A stretch of DNA of 64,000 bases from Patagioenas fasciata (taxonomy: Eukaryota; Chordata; Aves; Columbiformes; Columbidae). The DNA is taken from the NCBI RefSeq assembly GCF_037038585.1, contig NC_092525.1, positions 17,030,867 through 17,094,866 on the forward strand, read 5' to 3'. Each line of letters opens with the position of its first letter. Within the stretch, counting starts at the first letter, position 1. A program made the translations under genes and the position numbers. The notes under the pieces are model-generated. The model did not search any database and was not told where the DNA came from. It saw only the letters and a program-made list of their open reading frames with translations. Shown here piece after piece: positions 24,601 to 40,419 of the stretch.

Positions 24601-26177
24601 CTGTTTTCAGACTATCAGCTGTCTAAATACCTTGATCTAAAAAGGAGGACAGGCAAGATGACAGCTGTGACAAGATCAGGACACTGCCCATCATTTTAAT
24701 GGAGGGGAAAATAAAGAGAATTTTGAGTGGGACGCGAAAAAATCTGGAAACGTATGAAAAAACTCCAGTAGTCAAGATGATTACAGGGAATACATGTAGG
24801 AGCAGACAGAGGTAGCGCAGATCTGGAACAAAAGCTGAACAAAAAGCCTGAGGGAAAGCATTTAGTCAATAGACAAGAAAGAGTAAACTGTAAATCCAGC
24901 AAGGGAATGCAATGACTGATGAACCACTGTCCTTTGGTTTTGTAGCAACTGCCTCAGATGTTTTTGTCTCTATAAAGAGGTGATTACGGCTTTGTGGGGT
25001 CAAGTGCCATATGGATCAGGACTGCCCAGAGTACAGAACTCCAAGTGCCACTGAATGCATTAGGAACTGAACATGAACATCTGAATTTCAGCCTCAACGA
25101 GGAAAAAACATTTGGAACAGCTTGGAATGAATCCCATTTCTCCCTCCCACCAAGGAAAACAGATGGTATCAGAAAGATGAACAACATCCTAACAGTCCAT
25201 GCTACTGTTCTCAAAGAATAAAAACAAAGGCAGAGGAGTGTGGAACGGGCAGGATCTTTTCTGGTGAATTATGACTCCCTACGATCGCTTCCAACCGCAT
25301 CATTCCATCTCCTGACTCTTCTCACTCCATCTCCAGTCACACTTTCCTGCTCCTGGCGGGTCCTGCTGGAATGTTCTTGTAGAACTTTGCTTTTTCTGAG
25401 TTTCACACTACTATTAATAACTGGCCTAAATTCAGGCAGAGCCTATTTATACCAACTTACTCCTTTGCCAACACGTTCTTTCATAGGTATGAACTCCCTA
25501 GAATAGACACAAGTCTAACAGAATAACGATATTCAGAAGAAACAATAGCAACTGTTACAAAGTCATCAAAACCAGATTCATCCTTGTAGAATCCTTCCTG
25601 ACCTCACCTGGCTATGTAAGGTATAAACAAGACAAATATTCTAAAATACTACAGAGCTAACTGAGGATCCTCCATGCATTGAATTTTTATTTAGGGTTTA
25701 CTGTTTATTTCTAGTTCAGATTAGTTGCAAACTGAGTCAAGGATATATACACAGAACCACGCACCAAAAATGAGCAGCCTGTTAAGTTTGAAAATTTCTA
25801 GAGATGAGGATGGATGTTGCTGAACTAGCACTGTGAGATCTGTGAGCATCAATTTATAACAGACAAAATTATAAGAAAAGGATTTCATTTTGTCATTTTC
25901 TATGATAGAAAAAAGATATTATTTAGCTGACAAAGAACCTGTCTTCTGGATTTAGAAGATGATTATAATAGATGTCAGTCTGCCAGAGAAAGAAGTTCCT
26001 ACTTGTTTAGAACAAGTTTTTTTCTTCCAATTTTATCAAGTTACTTTTTCCTTTTATGATTTTTTTCTTAAAAAGAACTGTCAGTTTACAGACATATATC
26101 TGAAATTTGAAAGCTTGTTGAAAGATCAGCAGTATGGTGTAACTAACGTGTTAAGGCTCCCTCGCATTCTCATAAAG

Positions 26178-26189
26178 AAAAAAAAAAAA
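26178..26189. repeat. A12 homopolymer
   Basis: Twelve A in an AT-rich stretch; no retroposon body was seen upstream. Confidence 0.8.
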
Positions 26190-26931
26190 CAAATATTTTT
26201 CCTGTTTTATGTACATGGGCAGCAGCCAAAATTTAAGCCATGTCTTTTATCATCTTTTCAGCTGTTGCATTTGTACACAAGGAGCCCATTCAAATGCAGA
26301 GTCATGTTCCGTAAGTGAAGCCAACATACCTATAAAAAAGTCTGGGCTGGCCTTTATTTCTAGAAAAAGCTGCCAGTCTGGCATTACCATGTTACTTTGT
26401 GAGATTGTGATATTAAACAGAGATAAGAGAGGAGGTAAACAGAACATGTTCACTTCGTCCTCTCCTCCACTTCTGAAGCACTCCATCAGTCAATAACAAA
26501 AATTTGAATTGGCCACATTCCTGCTTCGTGTAGGGTATTTGCCCTTTGCAAACAGAACTGTCAGATTCTGCCATGGCTGAAGACAGTTCACAACCAAAAT
26601 CTCAGTTCTTCACATTCTAATGAAATCAAGGTTGGAATTTTGCATGTAAACCTTTACTTTCAAAAGTACATAAACACATATTTTAAAAAGTTTCTTTCAT
26701 GAGTAAAAGAAAAGAAGAACCTACATGAAAGCTGCCTGTCACAGCCAGCTCTGTGTCTGGAGAAAAGGAGTTGATTGGTTACTATTAAGGAAAAAGGGAA
26801 AGTAAAACGTCCCATAAACTGATCTGAAATTGATATTCCAACAATGGTGTTTTAAGCATTTTATACTTTACAGAAAATAGTGATGTCCATGTTCCCAAAT
26901 ACAGATAAATGTCATAAACATAATACTGTGC

Positions 26932-26946
26932 AAAAAAAAAAAAAAA
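26932..26946. repeat. A15 homopolymer
   Basis: Fifteen A following actgtgc; no clear retroposon body upstream. Confidence 0.85.
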
Positions 26947-29900
26947 CTAAACATCAATTAGCATCTCAGATGCCATTAAGTTTCATGAAAGTCAACACAC
27001 AATATCAGACTTATCTTCATTCAAAACATCTCGTTTGAAGGCTCTGAAGGCATTGTTTGAGGGCACTGAGTCTCAGTACATGTGTTTCAAAATAAAATTG
27101 CAAAGTTTCAAGACCAATGCCAGAATCCAGCCTTTGTTTAAAACTGCATTTAGTGCATTTGTATATTATTCCACATTGTTTCCATTGTAACAGTGCACAG
27201 TATGGCATGTCTTATCATTTCAAGTCATGTAGAAAAATGAAATACTCAGTGAACTAATTAGAGGAGCAGCTGTTTTTAACACCCATGTGTTAGACTGTGA
27301 TAACATTTCTCGACTACTGCAAATAGCTGCACCTCCAATTTACTCATAAGGTGTGCAATATTTTCTGGTTTAAACTGTCAAGTTGTTTCATTATAACATA
27401 AACAGGAGAAACTCTGACTAAGAAAACAAGGAAAAATGTATCAATTTGTCTGTACCGGTTTAAAAATAAAATTAAATGAAACAAAGGTAATATTTTGACT
27501 TTCATTTCTGTGACATCCATTTACCATGTCAAATAATTCCAGACGGCATCAGATGTTATTAGGAACTTTTAGAGACAAGTAACAAACTAATCGATACGAA
27601 AATCAATATATTTCACAGAAAAAAAATTATAAATTTAATTCTGACATTTTCCAAATAATGTTGGAAAATACTTTCATTTCAGAATTAGCCACCCAACTCC
27701 TGCCAGCTTTTCCACTCCTTTGCATTCCGCCAATGATGCAGTTTTACTTCCCTCCGTTAAAACTACGTAGTAAAGAGACATAATCAGAAAGCATGAAACT
27801 GCCAATGGTGATTTAAATCTAAGGGCTTCTATGTGAGTCAATATGAAAATAGTCTATAGGTACCGAAAAGCTCACGGTATCACTGAGCCATCCCTCTCGG
27901 CTCATCTTGTTTTCACAGCGCTATCATATATTAACAGCAGGAATAGGTTTTGAATCTTGAAGAAAAGTTTGCAGAAAAACAATTATATATTCCCAGTGAA
28001 CAAAATGATGTTGTAAAGCAGAGATTCCAGACCTGCCTTTTCTGACGGTGTTTTCATTCATTCATTACCCACACGCCAAAGTAGAGACAGAAGTTCAGAA
28101 GTCCAACGTGTTCCAAGTGCTGCTCCCACTGCTCCCCTTGGTGTGGCTCAACAACTGCTGTTGCTTATTTATTTGCTTTAGCCAGCTTTTAGACAAGTAT
28201 AAAATCAAACTGGATTTTCTCAAGTCACTCCTTTTGTCAAGCCAATTTGGGCTGAATGTCACAAACAGTAAAACTGAGGCAAATAGAAAGTCTTTCAAAA
28301 CAAAGTAAAAAACAAAGTCTCCAGTTTCTACTGATACAACCCTACAAGTAAACAGACATTTTTAAATAAAAAAGTTTCTTATTAGACAGAAGCAACAGAC
28401 TCTTGAAAGACTGTTCCAACACTGCTACATGCTGCTTATTGTTCTTTTCATACTTTCATAACTCACTCACGTTTGAAAACCCCCTTTACAAATAATCTTT
28501 AGCTTCGCTTCAAAATGCCATAGCCATAAAGATGCAGTAAACCCTTTGGACAGATTTAGATTGCTGGTCATTGTTAGCTTGCCTTTTAATTGATTGTGAT
28601 ATAACCTTTTCAAGTAGATTTAAAGCCTATAAAAGAAGAGAAACCCTTTGATCAGAAGATGGCAGCAATCCAATGAAGGTGACATTTCAGTGCTGACCCA
28701 ACGCTGAGGACATGGGTGTTTGTCCCTCACCAGCAGAACGTGTCTCCCCATACCTGAGCTGTGGGGTGACCACCAGCAGTCACAGCTGTTCCTGTGTCAC
28801 TGTAATCCTGCCACCTATTTCAGTACATCCCATCTGACACAACAAAGAGCACTATTTGTTTCAAAATGAATTGGGAAGTCTTAAAATTACTTGAAATTTA
28901 GCCCTCTGCAGACTGCACCCACTCCGAACACTCCCGAGTGCTGTGCAGTCAGTTAATTCAGTCAAATGACTCTTCAATATTTTCCTCCCTTTCGTTCAGA
29001 CACTAGAATGAAAATCCAAATGTACACACGTACATCAACTCAACAGCTCTGATTACAAGAATGTAAATACTGATTGAGGAAGAAATGGAGTATCTCTTGC
29101 TGGTTACTCCTGTATCTGTAGATTTCTAGGTAGTGACCACTTTGATTCATAATAGTTTTTCACGTACTAGGCTCCTTAAAAAAAAGAGAACACATTTTAA
29201 TTAACCGTACTGAAAGAGGACCCATTTAAAGAAGTAGGTCAGCACCTGCTTTGAAAAGGCTGCTTTGAATGGAGTCATTACAGCAATGCTTGTGCTGAGA
29301 GCCAGGTACCTTTTCATTTACACTTTCTACCCTTAACGCACGCCCAGCCCACACAGTTAACTTTAAAATGCATGAAGCAAAATGGAAATAACTTAAAAAT
29401 CGTAAAAAGAAGGGCTACGTTGTGTCTCCAAAATGGGAGCTTTCTGCTGTCAATCAGCTAACCCAATCATACCCTTTTAATGAAAGGTTGATAATCTCAT
29501 AAAATCAAATTTATCTTTCTCACAGGCCAGCTCTGATATCTTGACACTTACCATGGATCACCATGGGGAGAAGTTATTATAACAGACATTGGAGACTGAA
29601 AGATAAATTCTATTGATTTCTTTTTAGTGGTGCAATAGAAATAGGAAAATTAAAAACCCTGTCACATACAAATTTGCCAATAACACAGTTTAGGATGAAA
29701 CTAAATGACTGAAAAAGGGGGGGAAAGCAGTCATTCTGCATCTTATTAAAAGTTCTCCAATAATTAATTTTCAGAAGCTCTACATATGCTCTTCATCACA
29801 ACCTGATATTAGTATCAGTAGAATGTCAAAGAAGTGCCAAACATCAATCTACGTCCTCTCCGCTCAAGTTTGTAAGCAGACAAAAGCGGACACTAAAGAG

Positions 29901-30294
29901 GGGAGAAATATGCAATGCTCTTGAATTGAAAAAATAATCAGCAAGGAATAAAAAAATCCCTGGGCTGGCTCAGGTGTGAACAGAAAGCCAAAAGTTGGAC
30001 TTAGAGAAACAACCTCTGAACAGTTTTTCCATTGAGAATAATATTTTGCCAAAGAATGAAACTTGCCATACAAGATCTTTGTTTTCCAAATAGGAGATAC
30101 ACAAGTGTTTTGATGAACTCAAGGTGATCCATTTTAACCTTTCTAGAACAGAATATCAAAATAACTCTTCATATAAATGTTCTATATCCTCTACCAGGCT
30201 CTAAATTAAGCACCTGGATTATACTGCAATGAATGCCTCAACTGACCACTTCTTGGTGATTTTGTAAGAAATTCTGCAATCTTCGTTCCAACCA

Positions 30295-30323
30295 AAATAA
30301 ATAAATAAATGAATAAATAAATT
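30295..30323. repeat. (AAAT)n microsatellite
   Basis: aaataaataaataaatgaat followed by aaataaatt; one interruption (GAAT). Confidence 0.9.
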
Positions 30324-33300
30324 CCTCTGGAACTGAAATTCCACAGCTTGACCAGCTGTAGTTCCCAGGCAACCAAACCTCTCCTTGAAGTAGGAAGCTT
30401 AAAGTAGGTTGTGCAGAATGGAGCGTCCCCAGGGAAATGTCGTATACTGGGCTGTACCTGTGCCAAGGGCCCACGTTTCTGGGGGGAAAAAAAGGCATAT
30501 GGGAATGAGAAGGTGTCTCAAGCAGCTCTAAACACAGTCTGGACAACTCTGACACTGAAAATGCAGATGGAATTGAAAGAAAAATACAGAACTCTCCCCA
30601 AACTAAACTACTCACTAACTAGCGAGGCTTGTTCCTTTACTGTCTTTCATGATTTAACCTCATCCCTTGGCAGCTGCACAGCAAACCAGTACCCGTCACC
30701 CACATCCACACTCAGACACAATCCAGGGCAAGAAAATATCTCGGAGGAGAAAAAAAAGCACACGTCACAAATGGTTTCATTCAGTATTTTTAGAATAAAG
30801 GCAGTAAGGAAAGCAACAATATTTAAAAGCCTTGTATTAAGGCTGTCTGCATTCTACTACAGAACACTGTTGCTTTGTACAGCAGCCCCAGGGGAAAACT
30901 GCTTTCATATAGGCTTTCAAACAATATTTATAGGTCCAGTAACAATAATATTTGAAAGCCTTTGAACGTCAGCCGCCTAGCTCTTGGCTACTCTCCTTCA
31001 TGTTCTCCCATCGTGCATGGAAAATGGCAGCACGCAATTCTACTTCTATAAGGTCCCTCACAAAAAACGTTTCTAAAGAAACTGGAAAATCAAGCACTTC
31101 AAAGTTAAGAGATGCCCCAAATAAGTTGCCCTTACAACCTTAATTTTACCCATTTTTATGACTACCGTGTGACCCAGTCTTTGACTGCATGGAATTATCA
31201 AGGTGAACATGTACCAAAGCCTACCAAGTATACAAAGGAGCTGGACATCACACTGTTAAAAATTCGTGGAAAGAGGATCAATTTCAGTTCAGAATCACTC
31301 ACTGCTAAATTTCCACATTCTGCACCAGATACCCGAAACACCAGAATGTTCCAAACTACCACAACAACGGTTAAGAACAATAAGTAAGCAATTATTTATT
31401 GGTCCTCAGAAGCTGCTTTGATAGCTATTAAGACTTGCAAGTTTAAAGGAAAAATAAACCAAATGCTCTATGCAGCCAACTTCCAAACAACTAGAACTGT
31501 GTGGATATCCGGGAAATTATTCAGCCTGCTTAATTATGCATATTGACACTGTTCTGTCTATAAAGCAGAGAGGAACAGATGTAGCATGAGAAATTCAGCC
31601 TTAGATGAGTAAACACCAGTTTCAATAGAACAGTCTCTTTTACATGTAACTTTTAATTACATTTTAATGAGAAAAGGATAAAACAAGGAAACGGTCTGAT
31701 AAATTTGTCCACTAAAGGTGATACAGTGGGATAAACTACTGAGAACCTGGTTCTGCAAATAGCAAATATATTGAAACATAAAAGCCTGATCACTAGATAT
31801 TCACAGCGACAAATATGTCTGAACATGGTCTAAGACATCACAATATTGCCATCCAAATACAGAGTTTTTACCCCTCTTACCCCGTTCAGCCTGCACCTCA
31901 CTAACACACGAGTAATTAATCCGCTGATTGCCACTTAAAACCTTTGGATAGAGCTGAACTGATCAAGGCCACTCTTATTTAGGTAGAATCCATCCTCTGG
32001 ATATCATAAACACATATTTGGAGAAAATCATTCCAATGGCATTGTAAGTCAGTCTCTTATTCAGAACATATAGTACCTGAAGGCACTACAACCTGAAAAT
32101 ACGGCACATCACCATCAAGTTCTTACAAAAAACATGTCTTTTGTTATCATAGAAATGCTGTTCCAAAGGTCCACATTCTTCAGCCACGTAAAAACATTTT
32201 TTCCTGCAGAATATATTGTTTGGTTTTTAATGTCTAACCTCGACTTACAGCCTTTAAAACAAGAAGAGAGCCAGCGGATGAGCGTGACAGCAATGTTCTG
32301 TGATGCTCTGCCCTCCAGCAGGAGGAGCAGCTCAGTGCACTCTGCTGGTTGGAATGCCCAGATTTCCAGTGCATTTGCAAAATGTTTTATACTGCAAAAA
32401 CACCTCTTATGGATTGAGAAACACAGATGGGGATCACTTGAGAGCATCATAAATTGCTTCAGATCTGTAAATGTGGCAGGGTCTCGTTCTTTCATAACCA
32501 AGTACTTCTTACATCATAGGAATACTAATAGCTGTGAAACTTTTCCTCTCACTTCTTGATACAGTTCATTCACAACTTGTACATTATTTCTGCTCCCCCA
32601 CCCCTGAACAGTAGTATGGTAAGAAAACAAAAGGAGCACCAGTTTGTAAGATTTCTCCTTGAATATTTTTGCTATCAGCAGTGTCCCACTCTTTTTCTCC
32701 ATCCCATCTCCCATTCTAGAAAATCAACTTTATGACGGTTGCCTTCTGGAACCCAGGGGTCATATTTATCAATGCATTACAACAATTACAAGGTTGAATG
32801 TGGTTTTAGAACGTATCAAACCCATTTTTCATTATTTCACTGCTGTTTTAGGAAAGAAACTTGGTATCAAAGACAGCCAATCCTATTAGAGGAACAGAGC
32901 ATTATTTCCTATAAGCATCAGTAAGATTAATATTCTATTTTAGGTATTGTGACTTTCCAACAGGAGGTGGAAAACTATATATCATGTAATATAATGGGTT
33001 CCAAAAACTTGTCTGATACTGCTAGGTTTGGGTTTCCTAGTAAATGAAATACAATCTATTGGAAAGCCATTCTCAAAACAGATATATCACACTTCATTTC
33101 CAGCACAAACATCCAAAAAATTGGGGGACATTTGAAGAACTGCAGCAAAGTAGATGACCATGGAAACAATAAATAGAGAATGAAGCGCTACCAAGATTAA
33201 TTCTGTACACCAGAGATGGTATTTTTTTAACATATCATTTAATCTCAAAGATGAAAAATCAGATGTGCCTATAAAGAGTGCCCAAGAGAAGATTCTAGCC

Positions 33301-34245
33301 TGGGAAGAGCACTCAGCTCACCCCTTCAAATCAGAACCTGTTTCTGCCATTGCCAGAACATTTATTTGTGACTTCCACACAATGAGTTTGGAAACTCATT
33401 ATGGCACACACAGAATGGAATTTACCTGAAACCAATCAGCACCACAGTTCCTGAGATTATCATCCTAAAACTAATTGATGGTCCCACTTGGTTTGCACTG
33501 GAAAATCAGGATCATGGTAAGTAATCTAAAGATATGTATTACATATGAATCATCCCAGCATGAGTTTATTTCAAGCAAAGGTAAGGGAGTGCTATCCATC
33601 CTTAAAAAGGGGACTGGAACCAGTTCATCCAGCCAGTCTCATCCACTGTTAGTGGGAGCTGAAGGTCCATGAGGAGGACTCTGGGATGGCACCTTCTGCA
33701 GCACTCTCTGTGTTACCTCATTGATGGAAAAATCAGAGAAAAAGCACAGATTTCCCAGCTGTTACACACCTGGCTGTGCCATGCTTGCAGATTTTCTCGT
33801 GTAATAGAAGTGTTTATAAAACAAAACCACAAACAAAACAGAAATGTAGCAAGCCACAGAATGTGAAACAGTTCTTAATTAAAGGCAACTGATACATCTT
33901 GTTTTACTGACTTACATGCAAGCATCAACAAAATTAAAGTAACCAGAAACATTCAGATTATAATACCAAAGTGGTCTCAAATGTCAGAACACGATACCAA
34001 GTTAAGTTTCACAGACTCTGAATTATATAAGCACCTGGCAATATCCACCATCTTCTGAAATCATAGAAGGTGGTTTTGAAAAGAATGAATGCAACATGAA
34101 TGATACATGCATAATTCTGGGCTATATTTTGTCACCCAGCACCCTGTAAATCAGCTTTCCAGCTGACTCAACCGAGTCTTGCAGCCTTTCTTGTCAACAG
34201 GAAAATCTTCCAGAGCACTTCTCTCACTTAACAGTACATGTGCCA

Positions 34246-34258
34246 TTTTTTTTTTTTT
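34246..34258. repeat. T13 homopolymer
   Basis: Thirteen T between gtgcca and catctgg. Confidence 0.85.
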
Positions 34259-36684
34259 CATCTGGTTTCCAATATTAGCATTGTGGTGACAAAAATGAAT
34301 AAATGTTTCCTTAAGTGCAGGAGTCACTGTCTTTAAGGGCAGCCAAGCATACGACCACCAGCTGGGTGAATTGTCCACGTTTAAGGACAGGAGCTGCTGC
34401 CAACAGCACAAAAATGGAGACTATATATCCCAGGACTGAAATATATTTTAGATGAAAATGAAACTTCTCTCGTTGTCATAGCTTTCCACAGAAACTCTGC
34501 AGGGAATGTGAAGAATAACTGAAAAAGGGAACCTCCCCACTCATAAGTCAGTACATCTGGCTTTACCCACTGGACATATTTCTGAAATAACTAGGACGAA
34601 GTTGCTTTTATTTAGAGTGATCTTTCACAAGTATCAGCTCAGTACAAGTTTTATGTACAGTCCTATAAACAAAACAAAGCCGCCACTTTTTAGGCAAAAC
34701 TTTCAACATCTTTGAAAGTCCCACATGCCGTTGCTTGGAAGCAACGAACAATGAGTCAATACAAACCAATGACATCTATTTAATCCAGCTGATTAACATT
34801 GCCAGGAGCTATCAAGAAACTAAATTGCTCACAAGCTCCCAGTAAAAAGGTAAGCCAATTTTTCGAGTCCTGGAATCACTCCCATTCACCCCAAATCCGT
34901 GCATGTCTTTCACTAAAAAGATCAGAAAACAGGGACTTTATATCAGTGGCAGTTCCAGCAATGGAAACAATTCAATCATAATTTTGAGAGCTTAAAACCA
35001 GCACATAATTTGCACAGAACTGGATTAGCTGGGACATGCCCACCAAATGCTGGGCAGACCTGTGTGCCAGTGGATCAAACGAGGTCATTCCTGCAAGTTC
35101 AGAACTTGCTCTGGCTTCTTCTCTTCTGGATACCTGTTTTTTTCAAGGGATTTACCATCCAGATACTTTCAAGGCAAACAAGTCATTTCAGAGTCTGTAT
35201 CAAGCTTGCAAACAGCTCTCTGGAATGAAGCCTCTAAACTTTGCTTCTTTTTCTGTGCAGAAAACATTATTTTCACTTGAGAAAGGGTGATTAAATTCTT
35301 AATTACCCAACTCACACATAAAAATGCCTTTCAGTAGCAGAAAATGTGTTTTTTACAGATAGAGGTCAAAGCCCAGTTTGAAAATATGTCCCTTGATATC
35401 TATTGAGCAACTACCAAGCTGCTCCGAACTTGGAAAAGTGAACATACCCACTTCAATAACATTAGAGGCTCCCACTGGACGTTTCATGTGAGGTGGTTCA
35501 TAAGCACAATATTTCTTGGCAAAGGATGTTTGCTGCAATATGCAGGAGATATCCCCATAAGTCACTCCATCACATTTTAACCACAAATTTTGAATACACT
35601 AGAAAAAAATATTTGGATGCACTGCTTTGAGAACTGTAAGAAAGCTGAATATATGGGTAATAATAAAATGTAATGGTTAAAGATGGTTACATCTTTAATA
35701 ACAAATATTAGTCAAAGTGTCATATTAATTTATGCAATTTAGTACCTCGTTCAAAGATCAGTTTCTCAGTACAGCTAATTTCAAGTGTCCAAAAACTCTG
35801 CAAAGTTAACACTGATTTATCCTGTGCATGAGGGCAACATGGGAAAGAAATAGAGATGAGTCATTTTTGTTTAACTCCTTCCAACAGAATTGTATACATG
35901 CCAAAGTTATAAATGGATTTTCAAAAGCACTCATGAGAGGGGAAAAAGAAAACAACCAAGAGCAAGGAATAGACAGACATGATGCCTGGTTCAGGAAGTC
36001 CGTAAGGGGCTTAATATGATTAGCATTTAGGAATGTATACCAGGGAAGCATGAGCTTATGTGATATTATAATACTAAAAACATAATATTTTATAATAAGA
36101 GAGACTTAAATGCCGACATACTGACCCCGGTTTCTACTTCTCGCTGTCATTAATGCCTATGGTCAAACTGCCTACCATCCAGCACAGGAGACACCTGCAG
36201 CCATCAAACCTTCCAGAGAAATAACAGGACGGGAAAGGGTGAGAAGGTAAGAAGTAATGGTAGGGAATTATTTACTCATACTGTTTGCACAAGCAGAGAC
36301 CAATAAAGCTTTCTTGACAACTTGTAGTAAAACTCTTGGGCTCCTGGAGCCCCGCACTTCTGTCCCTGCACATTCCTTCAGATTTGCCCATATTTGATGT
36401 CTTGCTCGGCTCTTCAGGTGGGATTTCACTATGTAGATTTTCCTAACGGGGGGGTTAGCTACAATCCATTACCTTGTTTAAGCGATATGTGTGAGTTGTA
36501 CTGAAATCAACCCAGTGTTGTTCAGGTACTGAGGTCTGCTTATGACAAGAGCAAGAAATGAGCTCCAGGCTCAGGTCACCAGAGTCCAGGGCTGCAAATA
36601 TCCTGTGAGAAATGACCTGTAGCTAACACTACCTAATAATAAACATTTGAAGGCTTAGGTCCTCAGAGATCACAAATAATAATT

Positions 36685-36727
36685 AAAACAACAACAACAA
36701 ACAAACAAACCCCAAAAAACACAAACC
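36685..36727. repeat. (AAC/AAAC)n microsatellite
   Basis: aaaacaacaacaacaaacaa followed by acaaaccccaaaaaacacaa: a compound A/C-rich simple repeat. Confidence 0.85.
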
Positions 36728-39700
36728 CCCCTGAGATTAGAAATATCTATTAGGTATATCTAGGAGGTTTCTCTATGGCACTGCATGGAGAGGACAAAAA
36801 AAAGGTAAATCAGACATTCATGCACTGAGTCAGGAATGGCTTTTTCTTTTTTAATGAACAAGGAGTCTATTGACAAAAGCAGCTGATATGGGTAATACTA
36901 AATCCAAGTAGAAAAAGGAGAAAAGAACTCCCAAATGTATAAGACTATGAAGATAGAAGACCTTATAAAACAAAGCTGAAGTGCACGTGAAAGCAAAGAA
37001 AGGTAAAAAACCTTATATGTGAAAATAATACAAGAGTATAAGAGTAAGTGCGTGCTGGAGAATAGGGAGATAAGCTATGTGAAATAAATTATCATACATG
37101 AAATAAATTATTTGCTTTGAGCAAGGGAAGCATCTTTTCCTGCTGTCCCAGAGCAGCACCTTATCCAGCCCGTAACCAACTCAGCAGCTCAGTATCTATT
37201 CCAGCACCTTTGTTGATTTGAGGAAGGAATCACCTTCCTGCAAAAACCCCACAGCCCAGTGTGTGCACACCTGAGCAGGTTTTCACCAGAGTCAGGGCAT
37301 TGCTTTCCTCTATTTCGCTTCCCATGAACATGCAGGGAGATAAAAGCAGCAGCAAAAACTGGCTCTAAAAGAGCTGGGTATCATTCATGTAAAACAATGA
37401 AGAAAAAGCGAAAGGGAGCCAAGTAAGGGGAAAAGTGAGGCGGAACATTGCGCTTTTCTTCGGTGGTCATGAGGGAAATAAGAAATGGAGGAAAAAAGCT
37501 TCCTCCACAAATTAACAGTGAAGCACAAATCTAACACGAGAGAAAATTACTGCAAAAAATTGAGATGGAAGAGATAATACCCACTAATGATTCACTCTGC
37601 ATTAAGGGGAGAGAGTAGAGATGAAGAGAAAAACACCCAGCGCAAACCTCTTGGAAGGGCTCTCACTCTGGAAAATTAAAGAACTTGGAGAAATTGGTAT
37701 TCAGCAAAATTAACCAGCAATTTTTTCCAGATGACAGATGATACCTAAACCATCTGATAATAAGAGTACAAATAAGGTGTGAGAAAGGAAAGAAGTATGA
37801 ATAAAAGGAAAATTTGTTGTGGCTGCAAATCTGATTAGTGATTAAAGACAAAGCACAGAAGTCAGAAAAACCACATTTCATTATTATTGACAAATTCACA
37901 ATTTAAAAGCATGTTGCCACCTTCACGATGTCATAACATTTTCAATACATTTTAGAAACTGAGGAAATCATAGAAAATTATGTTGGGATAATTCCTGGAA
38001 AGATAACATGAAAACAAAATCTTTTGCATAAACAATGATGGTATAAAAAGATGAAGATGTAAAAGCAAAGACACAAAACCCAGTTATTTTAAAGAGTAAC
38101 TGGTACCTAAACAAAGCTTATATGGTATTGATATGTACCCTAAAGTTAACCTGAAAAACTCCATATTCTTATAAGAAAATAGCACTCTGCCTGCCTTGGG
38201 TTTTCAAACTTTACAGTAAAAAAATTGGGTTTAGCACCAGCAATGTGGCAACAGCAAAGAATCCCAGAATGCCCCAAGTGCTTCCCACTAAAAATCTGTG
38301 GGCCAGAACACCACAGTAACACCGCATTTTGTGAGAATACAGTAAAGCAAAAGATATAACAGGAGTTCTAAATAAAACAAGAAAAACAAGGCAGAGACAA
38401 AAGTCTGAGAGACTCTGGATTAAAAGAGAAGATACTGACACAACGGATAACATTAAATTTTCACATCACTCATTACATTTTTTATGTTTTGTTCAAATAT
38501 TTCTCTATGTTTACTCTGAGAAGTGTTGAGCAAATGTACCGGTAACATCTAGTTTGCAAAAACAGAAGGCTAAACCCTGAACTATGTGAGCTCTCAGCCT
38601 CTTCCTCCATCACTGACTAACCACATCAGGAATTTCTATTTGCCTTTTAAGGCCATAAATAATGATTTCCAAATTAGGAAAAACTAGACAAAATACCAGG
38701 AAGAGGTGCATAGAGTGACAGAGTTTCAAAGGATTGCCATTATGTGAGTCAAGAGGTAACAAACCAGTCTATCAGTTACGGTGTTCCCAAGACAGGAAAT
38801 AAAAAGGCACCAGGACAACAGTAAATCCCAGAGCCATAATGTGCAATAACCTATGGTGTCAGCTACAGAGCTGATGGTACAGTGACAGGAATATCTGCCA
38901 GCAACGGAGAGCAGCAATCGCTGCTCTCACAAACAGACCTGCCATGTCACTTAAGTAACTACAAAACCAGCTAGACCTTGAGACGGGATCCAGTTCAAGC
39001 TTTTAGCACACCCGTTACCTTCAGCTCTATATTCAGAATATCAACAATTTTAAAAGCACATTAGGGGAGTTATTTTCATAACTCTCAAATTTGAAAGTAA
39101 TAACATAAATCAAGATTCTAGTTGCTTCAACAAGGTGCAAACTATAAGGATATTAGGAGCACATATTGCAAGGAAGGACACTTTTAAAATCCTGTGCATA
39201 TTTTTAATTTTTTTTAAGAAAAAAATATTTTAAAAGTAAAAGTAAAAAAGTGAGATGAACAGATGACAAAATTAGTTTGGAACTACAAAGTATGTTCCTC
39301 TGAAGCTCATGGAAATATACTGGGAAACTGCAGATAACCCCTTGGCAGCCCACTAGTGGAAATTCTCCCTACCGGATTAACAAGAAAGAGCCACAACGGA
39401 ATCCTCAGGTTTTCGAACCACCATCTCAGCAGCAGTAAGAATATGTAAGCCATGATTTCACCTTTCATGCTCAACCCAGAAAACCAAGAATTAACTGTAC
39501 AACACATGCTCCCTGTTTGCAGGTCTCTGCAGCACCAGCTGTTCCCCTGGGGCTGGGCAGGGATGGGGCCAGAGATCTTTTGATTCTACAGCCACTCTGC
39601 TTTTTTAAAAATTTACATATGGGTGAATAGAAAGAAAAGAATAAGTACATATAATGTTAAAAGAATCCCAAATTATTGTAGCATTAGTATTTTAGCTATT

Positions 39701-40419
39701 TTACACTGGCATATCAGCATGCTGCATTTCTCTTTGTCTTCACCTCAAGATAACTCTCAGGGGCTTGTTCTGTGTTAAGTAACTTAATTGAAAAAACTTC
39801 CAGTAGAATTGTCTGTAGGAAACCATAACTGACCAAGCCTCACTGAAGTGAAGGAAAGCAGAGAATATAGACCTAAAGTCATTACTAGACAGTTAAACCT
39901 ACTCTCTTCTTTTTTTTTCTGCTCTTTTTTTCTTGTTGGAAAGCCAGAAACACACACCTGTACCATGACCAGCTCGCGTTCTCTCATGATCCCAGGCCAA
40001 TGTGCCCTTCCCTGGAATTGCTCATGTTTCATCTTGGTAATTTAATTTCATTAGCTTCCATTTCCAAGGCACATACATTTTTTCCCATCGTGCAGATGTT
40101 GGTGCTGACACAGACAATACATCACGCTAAGTGTGACAGGGTTCCGCTCTTTCTGCCACCAAGCCCTCCCACAGGCTAATTGAACCTTATGAAACCACTT
40201 GTGTTAGAGCTAAAACTTATTGCTTCAGTGTCAAAAGCATAGAGAGAAGTCTAAGAAAAATACACTTAATAAAATCTGCCTTTCTTGTGCACTCTGAAAA
40301 TGACAGTAATTAGCCTGAATGGGAGTTGCACGCCAGCCACACTTAAGTTGTGTGAAATCACTGGACTCCCATTTTAACCCTAAATTTCGCATACTGGTGC
40401 CCAGAAAAGCAGTGGATAA

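Noticed and set aside
30411..30965. 184-codon plus-strand open frame
   Set aside because: No recognisable motif, overlapped by comparable minus-strand frames, and no splice or promoter context.
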